Assembly (NCBI GenBank): GCA_023422775.1
Contig: JAFAGM010000091.1
Location: forward strand, 62,001-126,000
DNA: 64,000 nt
Direction of reading: 5' to 3'
From: Pseudomonadota bacterium
GTDB taxonomy: Bacteria; Pseudomonadota; Alphaproteobacteria; Rhizobiales; Xanthobacteraceae
The stretch's first letter is position 1. Every line of letters starts with the position of its first letter. The notes under the pieces are model-generated. The model was not told the origin of the DNA and made no database searches. It saw only the letters and a program-made list of their open reading frames with translations. A program made the translations under genes and the position numbers. Positions 1 through 8,030 of the stretch are shown here, in pieces.

Positions 1-1589
1 GGCAGGAAAAACTCGCGGCGCAAGTCGGAGCCGGCATCCTCAGGCAGGGCGGCAATGCGGTGGACGCCGCGGTTGCCACCGGTTTTGCGCTTGCCGTGAC
101 CTATCCGCGCGCCGGCAACATCGGGGGCGGCGGCTTCATGGTGATCCATTCGGCCGAGCGCAGTGAAGCCATCGCCATCGACTATCGCGAGACGGCGCCG
201 GCTGCGACGACGCGCGATATCTTCCTGGGCGCGGACGGCAAGCCCGACGGCGAAAAGTCGCGCAATTCCGCGCTCGCGATCGGCGTGCCCGGCACCGTCG
301 CGGGATTGGCGCTGGCGCTGGAAAAATACGGCTCCGGCAAGTTCACGCTGGCGCAGATCCTGAAACCTTCCATCGACCTGGCGCAGAATGGCTTCATCGT
401 CGCAGACGACATGGCGGACACGCTGTCGGACATGTATCGCCGGATGTCACGCTGGCCGAATTCGGCGCGAGCACTCTCCCGCGACGACGGCACGCCGCTG
501 CGCGAAGGCGACCGGCTGGTGCAGGCCGACCTCGCGGCAACGCTGTCGGCCATTGCAGACCACGGACCCAGGGGATTCTACGAAGGGCCGGTCGCGGAGA
601 AGCTGGCAACAGCCGTCGGCAAGGCCGGCGGAATCATGACGGCAGACGATCTGAAATCGTATCGGGCCGTGGTGCGCACTCCCGTGCGCGGCAGTTATCG
701 CGGATACGACATCGTCTCGATGCCGCTGCCCTCGTCCGGCGGCACGGTGCTGCTGGAGACGCTGAACATCCTCGAAGGCTTTCCGATGTCCGACATGAAG
801 CAGGGCTCCGCGCCCTCGCTGCATCTCATGATCGAGGCGATGAAGCGCGCCTACGCCGATCGCGCGCGCTATCTCGGCGATCCCGCCTTCGTCAACGCAC
901 CGGTCAATGTCCTCGTCACCAAGGAATATGCCGCGAAGCAGCGCGCCAGCATCGATCCCGACCGAGCGACGCCGGCCGCCGACGTGCTGGCGGCAAGTCC
1001 GGCGCGCGAGGGCGCCAACACCACGCATTATTCCGTCGTCGATTCCCATGGCAATGCGGTCAGCAACACCTACACGCTGAACTTCCCCTACGGCGTCGGC
1101 CTCGTTGCCGAGGGCACCGGCGTGCTGCTCAACAACGAGCTCGACGATTTCACCGCGGCGCCCGGCGCATCCAATGCCTTCGGGCTGGTCGGCTTCGAGG
1201 CCAATCTGCCCGGCCCCGGCAAGCGTCCGCTGTCGTCGATGTCGCCGACCATCGTGCTGAAGGATGGCAAGCCGGTGCTGGTGACCGGCACACCCGGCGG
1301 CAGCCGCATCATCTCGGCGGTGCTGCAGGTCGTCGTCAACGTGCTGGATTACAAGATGGATGTCGCCGCCGCCGTGGCCGCGCCCCGCGTGCATCATCAA
1401 TGGATGCCGGACGACGTGCGGGTGGAGCGCGGGTTTTCCGAGGAAGTGCTGGACGCGCTCAGGGCCAAAGGCCATCGCGTGATCGAGCCGCTCGGCCAGA
1501 CCTCCGCTAATTCGATCGCCGTCACACGCGGCGGCTTGCTCGGCGCGCCCGATCCGCGAACCCGCGGCGCAGAAGCGGCCGGGCAGTAA
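1..1589 (+). CDS. ggt: gamma-glutamyltransferase, 5' end outside the window
   Basis: This is a periplasmic Ntn-hydrolase that transfers or hydrolyses the gamma-glutamyl group of glutathione. The reading frame is open from base 3, and the family motif GGNAVDAAVATG spans the internal GTG at 60, so the true start and signal peptide lie left of the window. The conserved TTHYSVVD block near 1021-1044 holds the autocatalytic threonine (codon 1021-1023) that separates large and small subunits. GGSRIISAVLQVV near 1300 is the usual C-terminal motif. The next gene is codirectional, 81 bases downstream. The family call is firm; the physiological substrate is unknown. Confidence 0.93.
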   Translation, partial: QEKLAAQVGAGILRQGGNAVDAAVATGFALAVTYPRAGNIGGGGFMVIHSAERSEAIAIDYRETAPAATTRDIFLGADGKPDGEKSRNSALAIGVPGTVAGLALALEKYGSGKFTLAQILKPSIDLAQNGFIVADDMADTLSDMYRRMSRWPNSARALSRDDGTPLREGDRLVQADLAATLSAIADHGPRGFYEGPVAEKLATAVGKAGGIMTADDLKSYRAVVRTPVRGSYRGYDIVSMPLPSSGGTVLLETLNILEGFPMSDMKQGSAPSLHLMIEAMKRAYADRARYLGDPAFVNAPVNVLVTKEYAAKQRASIDPDRATPAADVLAASPAREGANTTHYSVVDSHGNAVSNTYTLNFPYGVGLVAEGTGVLLNNELDDFTAAPGASNAFGLVGFEANLPGPGKRPLSSMSPTIVLKDGKPVLVTGTPGGSRIISAVLQVVVNVLDYKMDVAAAVAAPRVHHQWMPDDVRVERGFSEEVLDALRAKGHRVIEPLGQTSANSIAVTRGGLLGAPDPRTRGAEAAGQ

Positions 1590-1670
1590 GGCGATTGTCG
1601 ATTTGCCTGATCATGTCGTCGGCGTAGGATCGCTCGTCCTCGCATCCACTGGATGGACTGGAGACTCCTC

Positions 1671-2567
1671 ATGACAACCCTCAAAGGCAAGACGCTGTTC
1701 GTATCCGGCGCCAGCCGCGGCATCGGGCTCGCCATTGCGCTGCGCGCCGCACGCGACGGTGCCAATGTCGCGATTGCGGCCAAGACCGCGGAGCCGCACC
1801 CGAAGCTCAAGGGCACCATCTACACCGCCGCCGACGAGATTCGTGCCGCCGGCGGCAAGGCGCTGCCGGTGCTGTGCGACATCCGCGACGAGGCGCAGGT
1901 GGTCGCGGCGATCGACCGGACGGTCGCCGAGTTCGGCGGCATCGACATCTGCGTCAACAACGCCAGCGCCATCAGCCTGACCAATTCGCAGATGACCGAC
2001 ATGAAGCGGTTCGACCTGATGATGGGAATCAACACCCGCGGCACTTTCATGGTGTCGAAATACTGCATTCCGCACCTGAAGAAGGCGGCCAACCCGCACA
2101 TCCTGATGCTGTCGCCGCCGCTCGACATGAAGCAGAAATGGTTCGAGAATTCGACCGCCTACACCATGGCGAAGTTCGGCATGAGCATGTGCGTGCTCGG
2201 CCTGTCCGGCGAACTGAGATCCGCCGGCGTCGCGGTCAACGCGCTGTGGCCGCGCACCACCATCGCCACCGCTGCGGTCGGCAATCTCCTCGGCGGCGAC
2301 GCCATGATGCGCGCCAGCCGCACGCCGGAGATCATGGGCGACGCAGCCCATGCGATCCTGACGAAACCCTCGCGCGAGTTCACCGGGCAGTTCTGCATCG
2401 ACGACAAGGTGCTCCATGATGCCGGCGTCAGGGATTTCGAGCCCTACCGCGTCGACCGGTCGGTGCCGCTGATGTCGGATTTCTTCGTGCCCGACGACGA
2501 CGTCCCGCCCCCCGGCGTCACCGTGCAGGCGCTGCCGTCGGCCGGCGGAGCACAGAGGGCGCGATAG
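1671..2567 (+). CDS. SDR family NAD(P)-dependent oxidoreductase (HSDL2-like)
   Basis: This 298-aa short-chain dehydrogenase has the N-terminal Rossmann motif GASRGIG at about residues 12-18 and the catalytic YTMAK (YxxxK) motif at about residue 165. The sequence resembles the SDR part of hydroxysteroid-dehydrogenase-like protein 2, without the C-terminal SCP2 domain. ATG 1671 is preferred over the in-frame ATG at 1653 because ggagactcctc precedes it and the family begins at the beta-strand LKGKTLFVSG. The substrate cannot be deduced; fatty-acyl or steroid-like compounds are possible by family. Confidence 0.85.
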   Translation: MTTLKGKTLFVSGASRGIGLAIALRAARDGANVAIAAKTAEPHPKLKGTIYTAADEIRAAGGKALPVLCDIRDEAQVVAAIDRTVAEFGGIDICVNNASAISLTNSQMTDMKRFDLMMGINTRGTFMVSKYCIPHLKKAANPHILMLSPPLDMKQKWFENSTAYTMAKFGMSMCVLGLSGELRSAGVAVNALWPRTTIATAAVGNLLGGDAMMRASRTPEIMGDAAHAILTKPSREFTGQFCIDDKVLHDAGVRDFEPYRVDRSVPLMSDFFVPDDDVPPPGVTVQALPSAGGAQRAR

Positions 2568-2640
2568 GAGCCTGCCGATGTTCGTCCCGGCGCGGAGCAA
2601 TTGAAGCGAAGATGGGTGTCGTCATGTACGGACGGCCCCG

Positions 2641-3306
2641 TCAGCGCCCCACCGCATACGGCCCGCCCTTTTCCAGCGCACGCGCATAGGCCGGCCGCGC
2701 ATGGATGCGATCGAGGAACGCCATCGCTTTGGGATGGCCCTGCTCCAGTCCGCCGCGCGCCGCGGCGGCTTCCAGCGGAAAGCTCATCTGGATGTCGGCG
2801 CCGGAGAACTCGCTGCCGGCGAACCACTCGCTCCTGGCAAGCTCGCCTTCCCAATAATCCATGTGCTGCTTGAGCTGCGGATTGACGAGCGTCGTCAGTG
2901 CCGTGTTGCAGACCTTGCGTACCAGCGGGCGCAGCAGCGCCGGTGTACGCTTGGGCATCAGCGTGAACAGCAGCTTCAGGAGCAGCGGCGACATCGCGGA
3001 GCCTTCCGCATAGTGCAGCCAATAGGTATAGCGCAGCCGCTCCGGCGTATTCGGCGGCGGAATCAGGCGGCCTTGGCCATAGGTGCCGATGATGTATTCG
3101 CAAATCGCGCCGGATTCGGCGATCGTGTTGCCGTTGTCGGTAATGACAGGCGATTTGCCGAGCGGGTGAACGGCCCGCAACTCCTTCGGCGCCCGCATGT
3201 CCGGCTGGCGCTGGTAGCGAACGATCTCGTAGGGGACGCCGAGTTCCTCGAGCAGCCACAGCACGCGCTGCGAGCGGGAGTTATTGAGATGATGGACTGT
3301 GAGCAT
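2641..3306 (-). CDS. glutathione S-transferase family protein
   Basis: This 221-aa protein has an N-terminal thioredoxin-fold GST domain (MLTVHHLNNSRSQRVLWLLEEL, with a candidate Ser contacting glutathione) and an all-alpha C-terminal domain. KSPVITDNGNTIAESGAICEYI is the conserved cis-Pro/Glu-Ser glutathione-binding segment. A longer frame extends to 3414, but family alignment puts the start at ATG 3306. It is transcribed divergently from the DUF2239 gene, and the shared intergenic region contains a striking palindrome (3387-3430) that could control both. It probably acts in cytoplasmic detoxification; the substrate is unknown. Confidence 0.87.
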   Translation of the reverse strand: MLTVHHLNNSRSQRVLWLLEELGVPYEIVRYQRQPDMRAPKELRAVHPLGKSPVITDNGNTIAESGAICEYIIGTYGQGRLIPPPNTPERLRYTYWLHYAEGSAMSPLLLKLLFTLMPKRTPALLRPLVRKVCNTALTTLVNPQLKQHMDYWEGELARSEWFAGSEFSGADIQMSFPLEAAAARGGLEQGHPKAMAFLDRIHARPAYARALEKGGPYAVGR

Positions 3307-3386
3307 GGCGCGTTCCCCCCGCGGTTGGCGCGGCGTTCGTGCCAGCCGGATGCATGAAAGTCGAGACGGCCAAGAGGATAAGCCAT

Positions 3387-3430
3387 ATTTACCCGGGCGA
3401 TATTGACATCTCAATTTATCCGGGTAAATT
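3387..3430. promoter_or_regulatory. palindromic operator over a candidate promoter (GST / DUF2239)
   Basis: Perfect 10-bp arms ATTTACCCGG (3387-3396) and CCGGGTAAAT (3420-3429) face each other. The right half is itself a near-perfect 18-bp palindrome, AATTTATCCGGGTAAATT (3413-3430). TTGACA at 3403-3408 and TAAATT at 3425-3430, 16 bp apart, form a plausible sigma70 promoter reading toward the DUF2239 gene. The palindrome covers its -10 element, which suggests repression by a dimeric regulator. No regulator gene lies next to it; the regulator is unknown. Confidence 0.55.
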
Positions 3431-3460
3431 GAGCCAACCGAAAATCCTGAGTACTTCCCG

Positions 3461-4072
3461 ATGATTCACAGTCCCCGCCCCAACTTCACAGCTTTCATGG
3501 GACAGCGCCTGCTTGCGGCCGGCCCGCTCGCCGAAGTCGCGCTTGCGGTCATGGACGCCGGCCGAAGGCCGGCGGCGCCGTCGATCGTCATTTTCAGCGA
3601 CGCCACCGGCCGGCCGGTCGATCTCGACCTTCGCGGCACCGACCGCGAAGTCATTGCGCGCTTGCCGCAACCGGCTCCGGGTCCGGAAGCCGCCGCGGAT
3701 GCGACCGCCGCGGCGGAGCCGCGGGGGCGCGGGCGCCCCAGGCTTGGCGTCGTCGCGCGCGAGGTGACGCTGCTGCCGCGGCATTGGGAATGGCTCGGTG
3801 GGCAGCCCGGCGGTGCGTCGGTGGCGTTGCGAAAGCTCGTCGACGAGGCGCGCCGCGCCAATGGCGATGCGGACCGTGCGCGTGCCGCGCGAGATGCCGC
3901 CTATCACTTCATGTCGGCCATGGCCGGCAATCTCGCCGGTTTCGAGGAAGCCTCGCGGGCGCTGTTTGCCGACGACCGGCGGCGGTTCGTCGGCCTCGTC
4001 GCCGGCTGGCCCGACGATATCCGCGACCACGTCGTCAAGCTCGCCTTCAGCGACCACGCCGAGCCGCCGTAG
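3461..4072 (+). CDS. DUF2239 family protein
   Basis: This 203-aa protein is recognisable as DUF2239, an uncharacterised proteobacterial family. Features include an N-terminal block (FMGQRLLAAGPLAEVALAV), a central strand-rich region (SIVIFSDATGRPVDLDLRG), a basic proline/arginine motif GRGRPRLGVVAREVTLLPRHWEWL and an alpha-helical C terminus rich in Ala and Arg. The GRPRLGVV...LLPRHWEWL part resembles a small helix-turn-helix or ribbon-helix-helix-like segment, but this is only an impression. It lies downstream of a palindromic promoter shared with a divergent GST gene. Function unknown. Confidence 0.8.
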   Translation: MIHSPRPNFTAFMGQRLLAAGPLAEVALAVMDAGRRPAAPSIVIFSDATGRPVDLDLRGTDREVIARLPQPAPGPEAAADATAAAEPRGRGRPRLGVVAREVTLLPRHWEWLGGQPGGASVALRKLVDEARRANGDADRARAARDAAYHFMSAMAGNLAGFEEASRALFADDRRRFVGLVAGWPDDIRDHVVKLAFSDHAEPP

Positions 4073-4134
4073 CGGCGACCGGCTGCCGAAGGATGCAATA
4101 CATGATCATCGTAATACTGTAGACGCGCTGGCAG

Positions 4135-4157
4135 CCTTGGGCCAAAATGGCCCAAGG
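4135..4157. promoter_or_regulatory. 10-bp hairpin just upstream of the isomerase start
   Basis: CCTTGGGCCA and TGGCCCAAGG are perfect 10-bp arms around an AAA loop. They end 17 bases before the TTG start of the next gene. No T-run follows, so this is not a typical terminator. It could be an operator or a 5'UTR hairpin affecting translation. Confidence 0.4.
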
Positions 4158-4174
4158 ACATCAGGGAGACCGCC

Positions 4175-4780
4175 TTGAGTATCAATCCGCAATTCCTGTT
4201 CGATTTCGGCAGCCCCAACGCCTTCCTCAGCCACGAGGCGATCCCCGCGATCGAAAAGCGCACCGGTACGAAATTCGAATATGTCCCGATCCTGCTTGGC
4301 GGCATCTTCAAGGCCACCAACAACAAGTCGCCCGCCGAAACGCTCGCCGGCATCAGGAACAAGCGCGAGTTTTACGCGCTGGAAACCGAGCGCTTCATCA
4401 AGCGGTTCGGCGTCAGGCCCTACACCTGGAATCCGAACTTCCCCGTCAACACGCTGAACCTGATGCGTGCGGCGGTGGCAGCCCGGTTCGAAGGCGTGTT
4501 CGAGAAATATGTCGAGGCCGCGTTCCACCACATGTGGGTCGAGCCGAAGAAGATGGACGATCCGGAAGTGGCATTGAAGGCGTTGGCCTCGTCCGGCCTC
4601 GATGCGGCGAAGCTGCTGGCTCGTTCTCAGGACGCCGACGTCAAGGCGAAGCTGATCGAGAACACCCAATCGGCGGTCGAGCGCGGTGCATTCGGCTCGC
4701 CGACCTTCTTCGTCGGCGAGGAGATGTTCTTCGGCAAGGAGCAGTTGCGCGAAGTCGAGGAGATGGTCTCGGGGAAATAA
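4175..4780 (+). CDS. 2-hydroxychromene-2-carboxylate isomerase family protein (kappa GST / DsbA-like)
   Basis: This 201-aa thioredoxin-fold protein belongs to the NahD/kappa-class GST family. FDFGSPNAFLSH supplies the conserved Ser that binds the glutathione thiol, and the C-terminal GAFGSPTFFVGEEMFFGKEQL is the family's cis-Pro signature. The start is a TTG codon preceded by the purine-rich cagggagac, 6 bases upstream. Family members isomerise naphthalene intermediates or act as glutathione-dependent mitochondrial/peroxisomal-type transferases. No aromatic degradation cluster is present here, so the substrate is open. Confidence 0.85.
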   Translation: MSINPQFLFDFGSPNAFLSHEAIPAIEKRTGTKFEYVPILLGGIFKATNNKSPAETLAGIRNKREFYALETERFIKRFGVRPYTWNPNFPVNTLNLMRAAVAARFEGVFEKYVEAAFHHMWVEPKKMDDPEVALKALASSGLDAAKLLARSQDADVKAKLIENTQSAVERGAFGSPTFFVGEEMFFGKEQLREVEEMVSGK

Positions 4781-4790
4781 TTCTTAGGTT

Positions 4791-4888
4791 ATTCCGGGGC
4801 GATGCGAAGCATCGAACTACGGGGCGCTCTGGCGCCCCGGAGAATCTCGAGATTCCGGATCTGGTCCTTCGGACCATCCCGGAATGAC
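4791..4888. repeat. dispersed palindromic repeat, 'attccggggcga' family
   Basis: The element starts attccggggcgatgcg and ends catcccggaatgac, with an internal GGGGCGCtctGGCGCCCC hairpin and a ggtccttcggacc hairpin. Related copies lie at 19806-19887 and 43180-43288. All sit between genes. Confidence 0.75.
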
Positions 4889-4900
4889 GACACAGCAGCG

Positions 4901-4979
4901 AGCGAATGGTGAGTGGCGAATAGCGATTTGGGACAGCTATCAGCCCTTCCCTATTCGCCATTCGCCACTCACTATTCGC
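4901..4979. repeat. long inverted repeat upstream of the ketopantoate reductase gene
   Basis: Arms at 4901-4924 and 4956-4979 are 24 bp each, matching at 22 of 24 positions, around a 31-base loop. The core words are GAGTGGCGAATAG and CTATTCGCCATTCGCC. A related sequence follows the gene at 5951-6000, so the gene is bracketed by this repeat. Confidence 0.75.
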
Positions 4980-5016
4980 GCCTCAAGAACAACAAACAAC
5001 AGAGGATACTTCACCA

Positions 5017-5937
5017 ATGCGCGTTCTCGTGGTCGGCGCCGGAGCCATCGGCGGATATTTTGGCGGCAGGCTGTTGCAGGCCGGAAACGACGTGACATTC
5101 CTGGTCCGGCCGAAGCGCGCCTCCGAACTCGCGACCGCCGGCCTCGTCATCAGGAGCCCTAGCGGCGACGTCACCCTGAAGAACCCGCCGACGGTGCAGG
5201 CCGACAGGCTTGCGGAAAAATTCGACGTGGTGCTGCTGAGCTGCAAGGCATTCGATCTCGATGACGCCATCAAGTCCTTTGCGCCCGCCGTCGGGCCGAA
5301 GACCGCGATCATTCCGTTGCTCAACGGCATGCTGCACCTCAACGAGCTGGATTCGAAATTCGGGGCCGAGCGCGTGCTCGGCGGCCTGTGCGCGATCGCT
5401 GCGACGCTCAACGAAGCCCGCGAGGTGGTTCAATTGACGCCGATGCAGTCGCTCAATTTCGGCGAACGCGACGGCACGATGTCGAACCGGATGCGGGCGA
5501 TCACGCCGATTTTCGACAGCGCCAATTTCGGCGCGGTGGCGAGCCAACACATCATGCAGGACATGTGGGAGAAGTGGGTATTCCTCGCCTCGCTCGCTGC
5601 CTCCACCTGCCTGATGCGCACTTCCGTCGGCAATATCCTGGCGGTCACCGGCGGCAAGGATTTCCTGCTCGGCATGCTCGACGAATGCAGCGCGGTTGCG
5701 GCCGCGGAGGGCTATCCGCCGGGCGGCCCGTTCTTCCAGCGCACGCGCGGCCTCTTGACCACCGAGGGCTCGCCGATGACCGCGTCGATGTTCCGCGACA
5801 TCAAGGCGGGCCTGCCGGTCGAGGCCGATCACGTGATCGGCGATCTCGTCGCGCGCGCCGACGCCGCCAAGATCCCGGTGCCGAAGCTGCGGATCGCGTA
5901 CACGCATCTCAAGGCATACGAGAAGCAGCGGGGATGA
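5017..5937 (+). CDS. panE: 2-dehydropantoate 2-reductase (ketopantoate reductase family)
   Basis: This 306-aa NADPH-dependent reductase makes pantoate for pantothenate/CoA synthesis. The N-terminal dinucleotide motif GAGAIGGYFGG is at residues 7-17, and SCKAFDLDDA holds the family's conserved lysine. PLLNGMLHLNEL and KWVFLASLAAST are the other family blocks, with the C-terminal ApbA_C helical domain after about residue 170. The start follows agaggatacttcacc (AGAGGA). It could be a paralogue acting on another 2-keto acid, since several exist in rhizobia. Repeats of the same family lie on both sides of the gene. Confidence 0.85.
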   Translation: MRVLVVGAGAIGGYFGGRLLQAGNDVTFLVRPKRASELATAGLVIRSPSGDVTLKNPPTVQADRLAEKFDVVLLSCKAFDLDDAIKSFAPAVGPKTAIIPLLNGMLHLNELDSKFGAERVLGGLCAIAATLNEAREVVQLTPMQSLNFGERDGTMSNRMRAITPIFDSANFGAVASQHIMQDMWEKWVFLASLAASTCLMRTSVGNILAVTGGKDFLLGMLDECSAVAAAEGYPPGGPFFQRTRGLLTTEGSPMTASMFRDIKAGLPVEADHVIGDLVARADAAKIPVPKLRIAYTHLKAYEKQRG

Positions 5938-5950
5938 TCTGGGTGGGCAA

Positions 5951-6000
5951 GTAGCGAATGGCGAGTGGCGAATAGTGAAGAAGAACCACTCGCTACTCGC
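5951..6000. repeat. second copy of the 'gcgaatggcgagtggcgaata' repeat
   Basis: The left arm GCGAATGGCGAGTGG is at 5954-5968, and the inverted counterpart ccactcgctactcgc is at 5986-6000. The sequence is closely related to the 4901-4979 hairpin on the other side of panE. Confidence 0.7.
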
Positions 6001-6005
6001 CTCCT

Positions 6006-6593
6006 TCACAGATGCGCGAGATAATGCGCCAGCGCCTCGATCTCTTCCTCGCTGAGCGGGAAGGCGACTTCCGCCATTGCGGCCATGGCGCCGCCGGATC
6101 GCGTCCCCGACTTGTAGTCGCGGAGCGCCTTCAACAGATAGTCCTCACGCTGGCCGGCGACGCGGGCCACCGCCTTGGTGCCGGCGTAGGTGTCGAGATG
6201 GCATGACGCGCAACGCCGGCCGGCGGCCGCCTGCGCCCCCTTCTTCGAGAGATCCGGATCGTCGTCCGGCTTTGCTGCCTTCGGCGGCTCCAGCGAGGCG
6301 AAATAGGCGCCGAGGTTGCGGATGTCCTCGTTGTTGAGCTGCTCGACAATCGGCTGCATCTGCTCGTTCTTGCGGGTGCCGGCGCGAAAGAACACGAGTT
6401 GCCACTGGATGAACAGATCGGGCTGTGCTGCGAGCGAGGGAATGTTTTCCATCTGCGAAATGCCGTTCTCGCCGTGACAGGCGACGCAGAGCTCAGCCTT
6501 CGCCTTGCCGGCGACGGCATCGGCAGCGCGGGCCTGGACAGACTGGCCGAAGGCGATCGTGGCCACGACTATCCCAATTGACGCAATCCGCAT
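6006..6593 (-). CDS. diheme c-type cytochrome (cytochrome c4-like)
   Basis: This 195-aa exported protein has a cleavable signal (MRIASIGIVVATIAFGQSVQARA) and two CXXCH haem-binding motifs, CVACH near residue 36 and CASCH near residue 129. Each belongs to one cytochrome c domain, with Met ligands likely in MENIP and MAAMAEV. It lies downstream of the PQQ-type dehydrogenase on the same strand, which makes it that enzyme's likely periplasmic electron acceptor. The start is ATG 6593; the open frame upstream only runs through a palindromic repeat. The partnership is inferred from position. Confidence 0.87.
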   Translation of the reverse strand: MRIASIGIVVATIAFGQSVQARAADAVAGKAKAELCVACHGENGISQMENIPSLAAQPDLFIQWQLVFFRAGTRKNEQMQPIVEQLNNEDIRNLGAYFASLEPPKAAKPDDDPDLSKKGAQAAAGRRCASCHLDTYAGTKAVARVAGQREDYLLKALRDYKSGTRSGGAMAAMAEVAFPLSEEEIEALAHYLAHL

Positions 6594-6609
6594 GCCCGCT
6601 CCTCCGGTC

Positions 6610-6692
6610 GTCATTGCCGGGCTCGACCCGGCAACCATCCCGCTGGCAAAAGTCTCTGTTTGATGGATACCCGGATCAAGTCCGGGCATGAC
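6610..6692. repeat. palindromic repeat of the 'PGLDPGIH' family
   Basis: The element begins gtcattgccgggctcgaccc and ends ccggatcaagtccgggcatgac, its inverted counterpart. Read on the minus strand it encodes the artefactual peptide MPGLDPGIH, a hallmark of rhizobial intergenic palindromes. It separates the dehydrogenase gene from the cytochrome gene. Confidence 0.75.
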
Positions 6693-6770
6693 GATCTTGA
6701 TGACATCCCGGACAACACGGGCTGCGGCCACCCGTTCCCGAGTAACCGCAGCCCCTTGATCCGTTGACGC

Positions 6771-8030
6771 CTACTTCTTGTAGCTGATGCGATAGATCGC
6801 ACCGGCCCAGTCATCAGCCACCAGGATCGAACCGTCCTTGGCCAGCACGATATCGGCCGGACGGCCGAGATAGCCCTGATCGCCCTCAAGCCAGCCGGAG
6901 GCGAAGATCTCCGACTTGGGATTCTTGCCGTCGGCATCGACGATGACGCGCTTGATCCGGGCGCCCTGGTACTTGTGCCGGTTCCAGGAGCCGTGTTCGG
7001 CGATCAGGATGTTGTTCTTGTACTCGGCGGGAAACTGATCGCCGGTGTAGAACTTCATGCCGAGCGGCGCCACGTGCGCACCCAGATTGACGACGGGCGC
7101 CGTGAATTCCGAGCACTTGTGACCCATCGCGAATTTCGGGTCCGGCATGTCGCCCTGGTGGCAGTAGGGATAGCCGAAATGCTCGCCGATCTTCGTGATC
7201 ATGTTGAGCTTGTCGCTCGGCATGTCGTCGCTGATCCAGTCGCGGGCGTTCTCCGTGAACCAGTAACGCCCCGAGCGCGGATCGACGTCGCCGCCGACGC
7301 TGTTGCGGACGCCGAGCGCCCAGATCTCGGCATTGCCGGTCTTGGGATCGACGCGGCGAATCTGCGAGACGCTGGTCGGCGGAATGCCGATGTTGAACGG
7401 AGGTCCGAACGGCAGATAGAACCAGCCATCCTTGTCGACCGCGATGTATTTCCAGCCATGCGCGGCGTAGGATGGCATGTCGTCATACACCACCTTGCCG
7501 GCGCCGAGATTGTCGATGTTCGCTTCGGCATTCTCGTACTTGATCAGCTTGTCGACCGCGATGACGTAGAGCGCGCCATCAAGGAACGCGAGGCCCGTGG
7601 GCATGTTGAGGCCCTTGAGGACGGTCTTGACCTCCCGCTTCCCGCCATTGTCCTTGATCGCGTAGACATTGCCGAGGCCGAAGGAACCGACGAACAGCGT
7701 GCCCTTGTCACCCCAGGCCATCTGCCGTGCGGCCAGCACGTTGGAAGCATAGACTTCGATGTTGAAGCCTGCCGGCAGCTTGATCTTCTTCATCATCGCC
7801 GCCAGTTCGGCGTCAGAGGCGCCGGTCGGCGGACCGGATGGAGGCGCCTGGCCCTTTTGCGCTTCGGTCTCATCGCCGAGGAACCAGTCCGGCGGCGGGT
7901 TATTCCAGAAATCCTTGGTGCCGGACTCGTATTTCTTCAGGGCCTTCTGTTGCGCGCCGGCCTGGCCGGCCCCCGCAACAACGAGGATTGCTGCGAGCGC
8001 AAGAATAGATCGATTGAAAGCCGATTTCAT
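6771..8030 (-). CDS. PQQ-type sorbosone/sugar dehydrogenase family protein
   Basis: This 419-aa periplasmic protein has the signal peptide MKSAFNRSILALAAILVVAGAGQAGA and a six-bladed beta-propeller of the glucose/sorbosone dehydrogenase type. Conserved stretches include FNIEVYASNVLAARQMAWG, ALGVRNSVGGDVDP, GYPYCHQGDMPDP, LGMKFYTGDQFP, IAEHGSWNRHKYQG and the C-terminal GRPADIVLAKDGSILVADD. It would oxidise an alcohol, aldehyde or sugar with PQQ and hand electrons to cytochrome c. The next gene on this strand encodes a diheme cytochrome. The substrate is not predictable, and PQQ use is inferred from the family. Confidence 0.85.
   Translation of the reverse strand: MKSAFNRSILALAAILVVAGAGQAGAQQKALKKYESGTKDFWNNPPPDWFLGDETEAQKGQAPPSGPPTGASDAELAAMMKKIKLPAGFNIEVYASNVLAARQMAWGDKGTLFVGSFGLGNVYAIKDNGGKREVKTVLKGLNMPTGLAFLDGALYVIAVDKLIKYENAEANIDNLGAGKVVYDDMPSYAAHGWKYIAVDKDGWFYLPFGPPFNIGIPPTSVSQIRRVDPKTGNAEIWALGVRNSVGGDVDPRSGRYWFTENARDWISDDMPSDKLNMITKIGEHFGYPYCHQGDMPDPKFAMGHKCSEFTAPVVNLGAHVAPLGMKFYTGDQFPAEYKNNILIAEHGSWNRHKYQGARIKRVIVDADGKNPKSEIFASGWLEGDQGYLGRPADIVLAKDGSILVADDWAGAIYRISYKK

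Noticed and set aside
6594..6731. N-terminal extension of the cytochrome gene (MPGLDPGIH peptide)
   Set aside because: The extension is translation of a dispersed palindromic repeat; the signal peptide begins at 6593.
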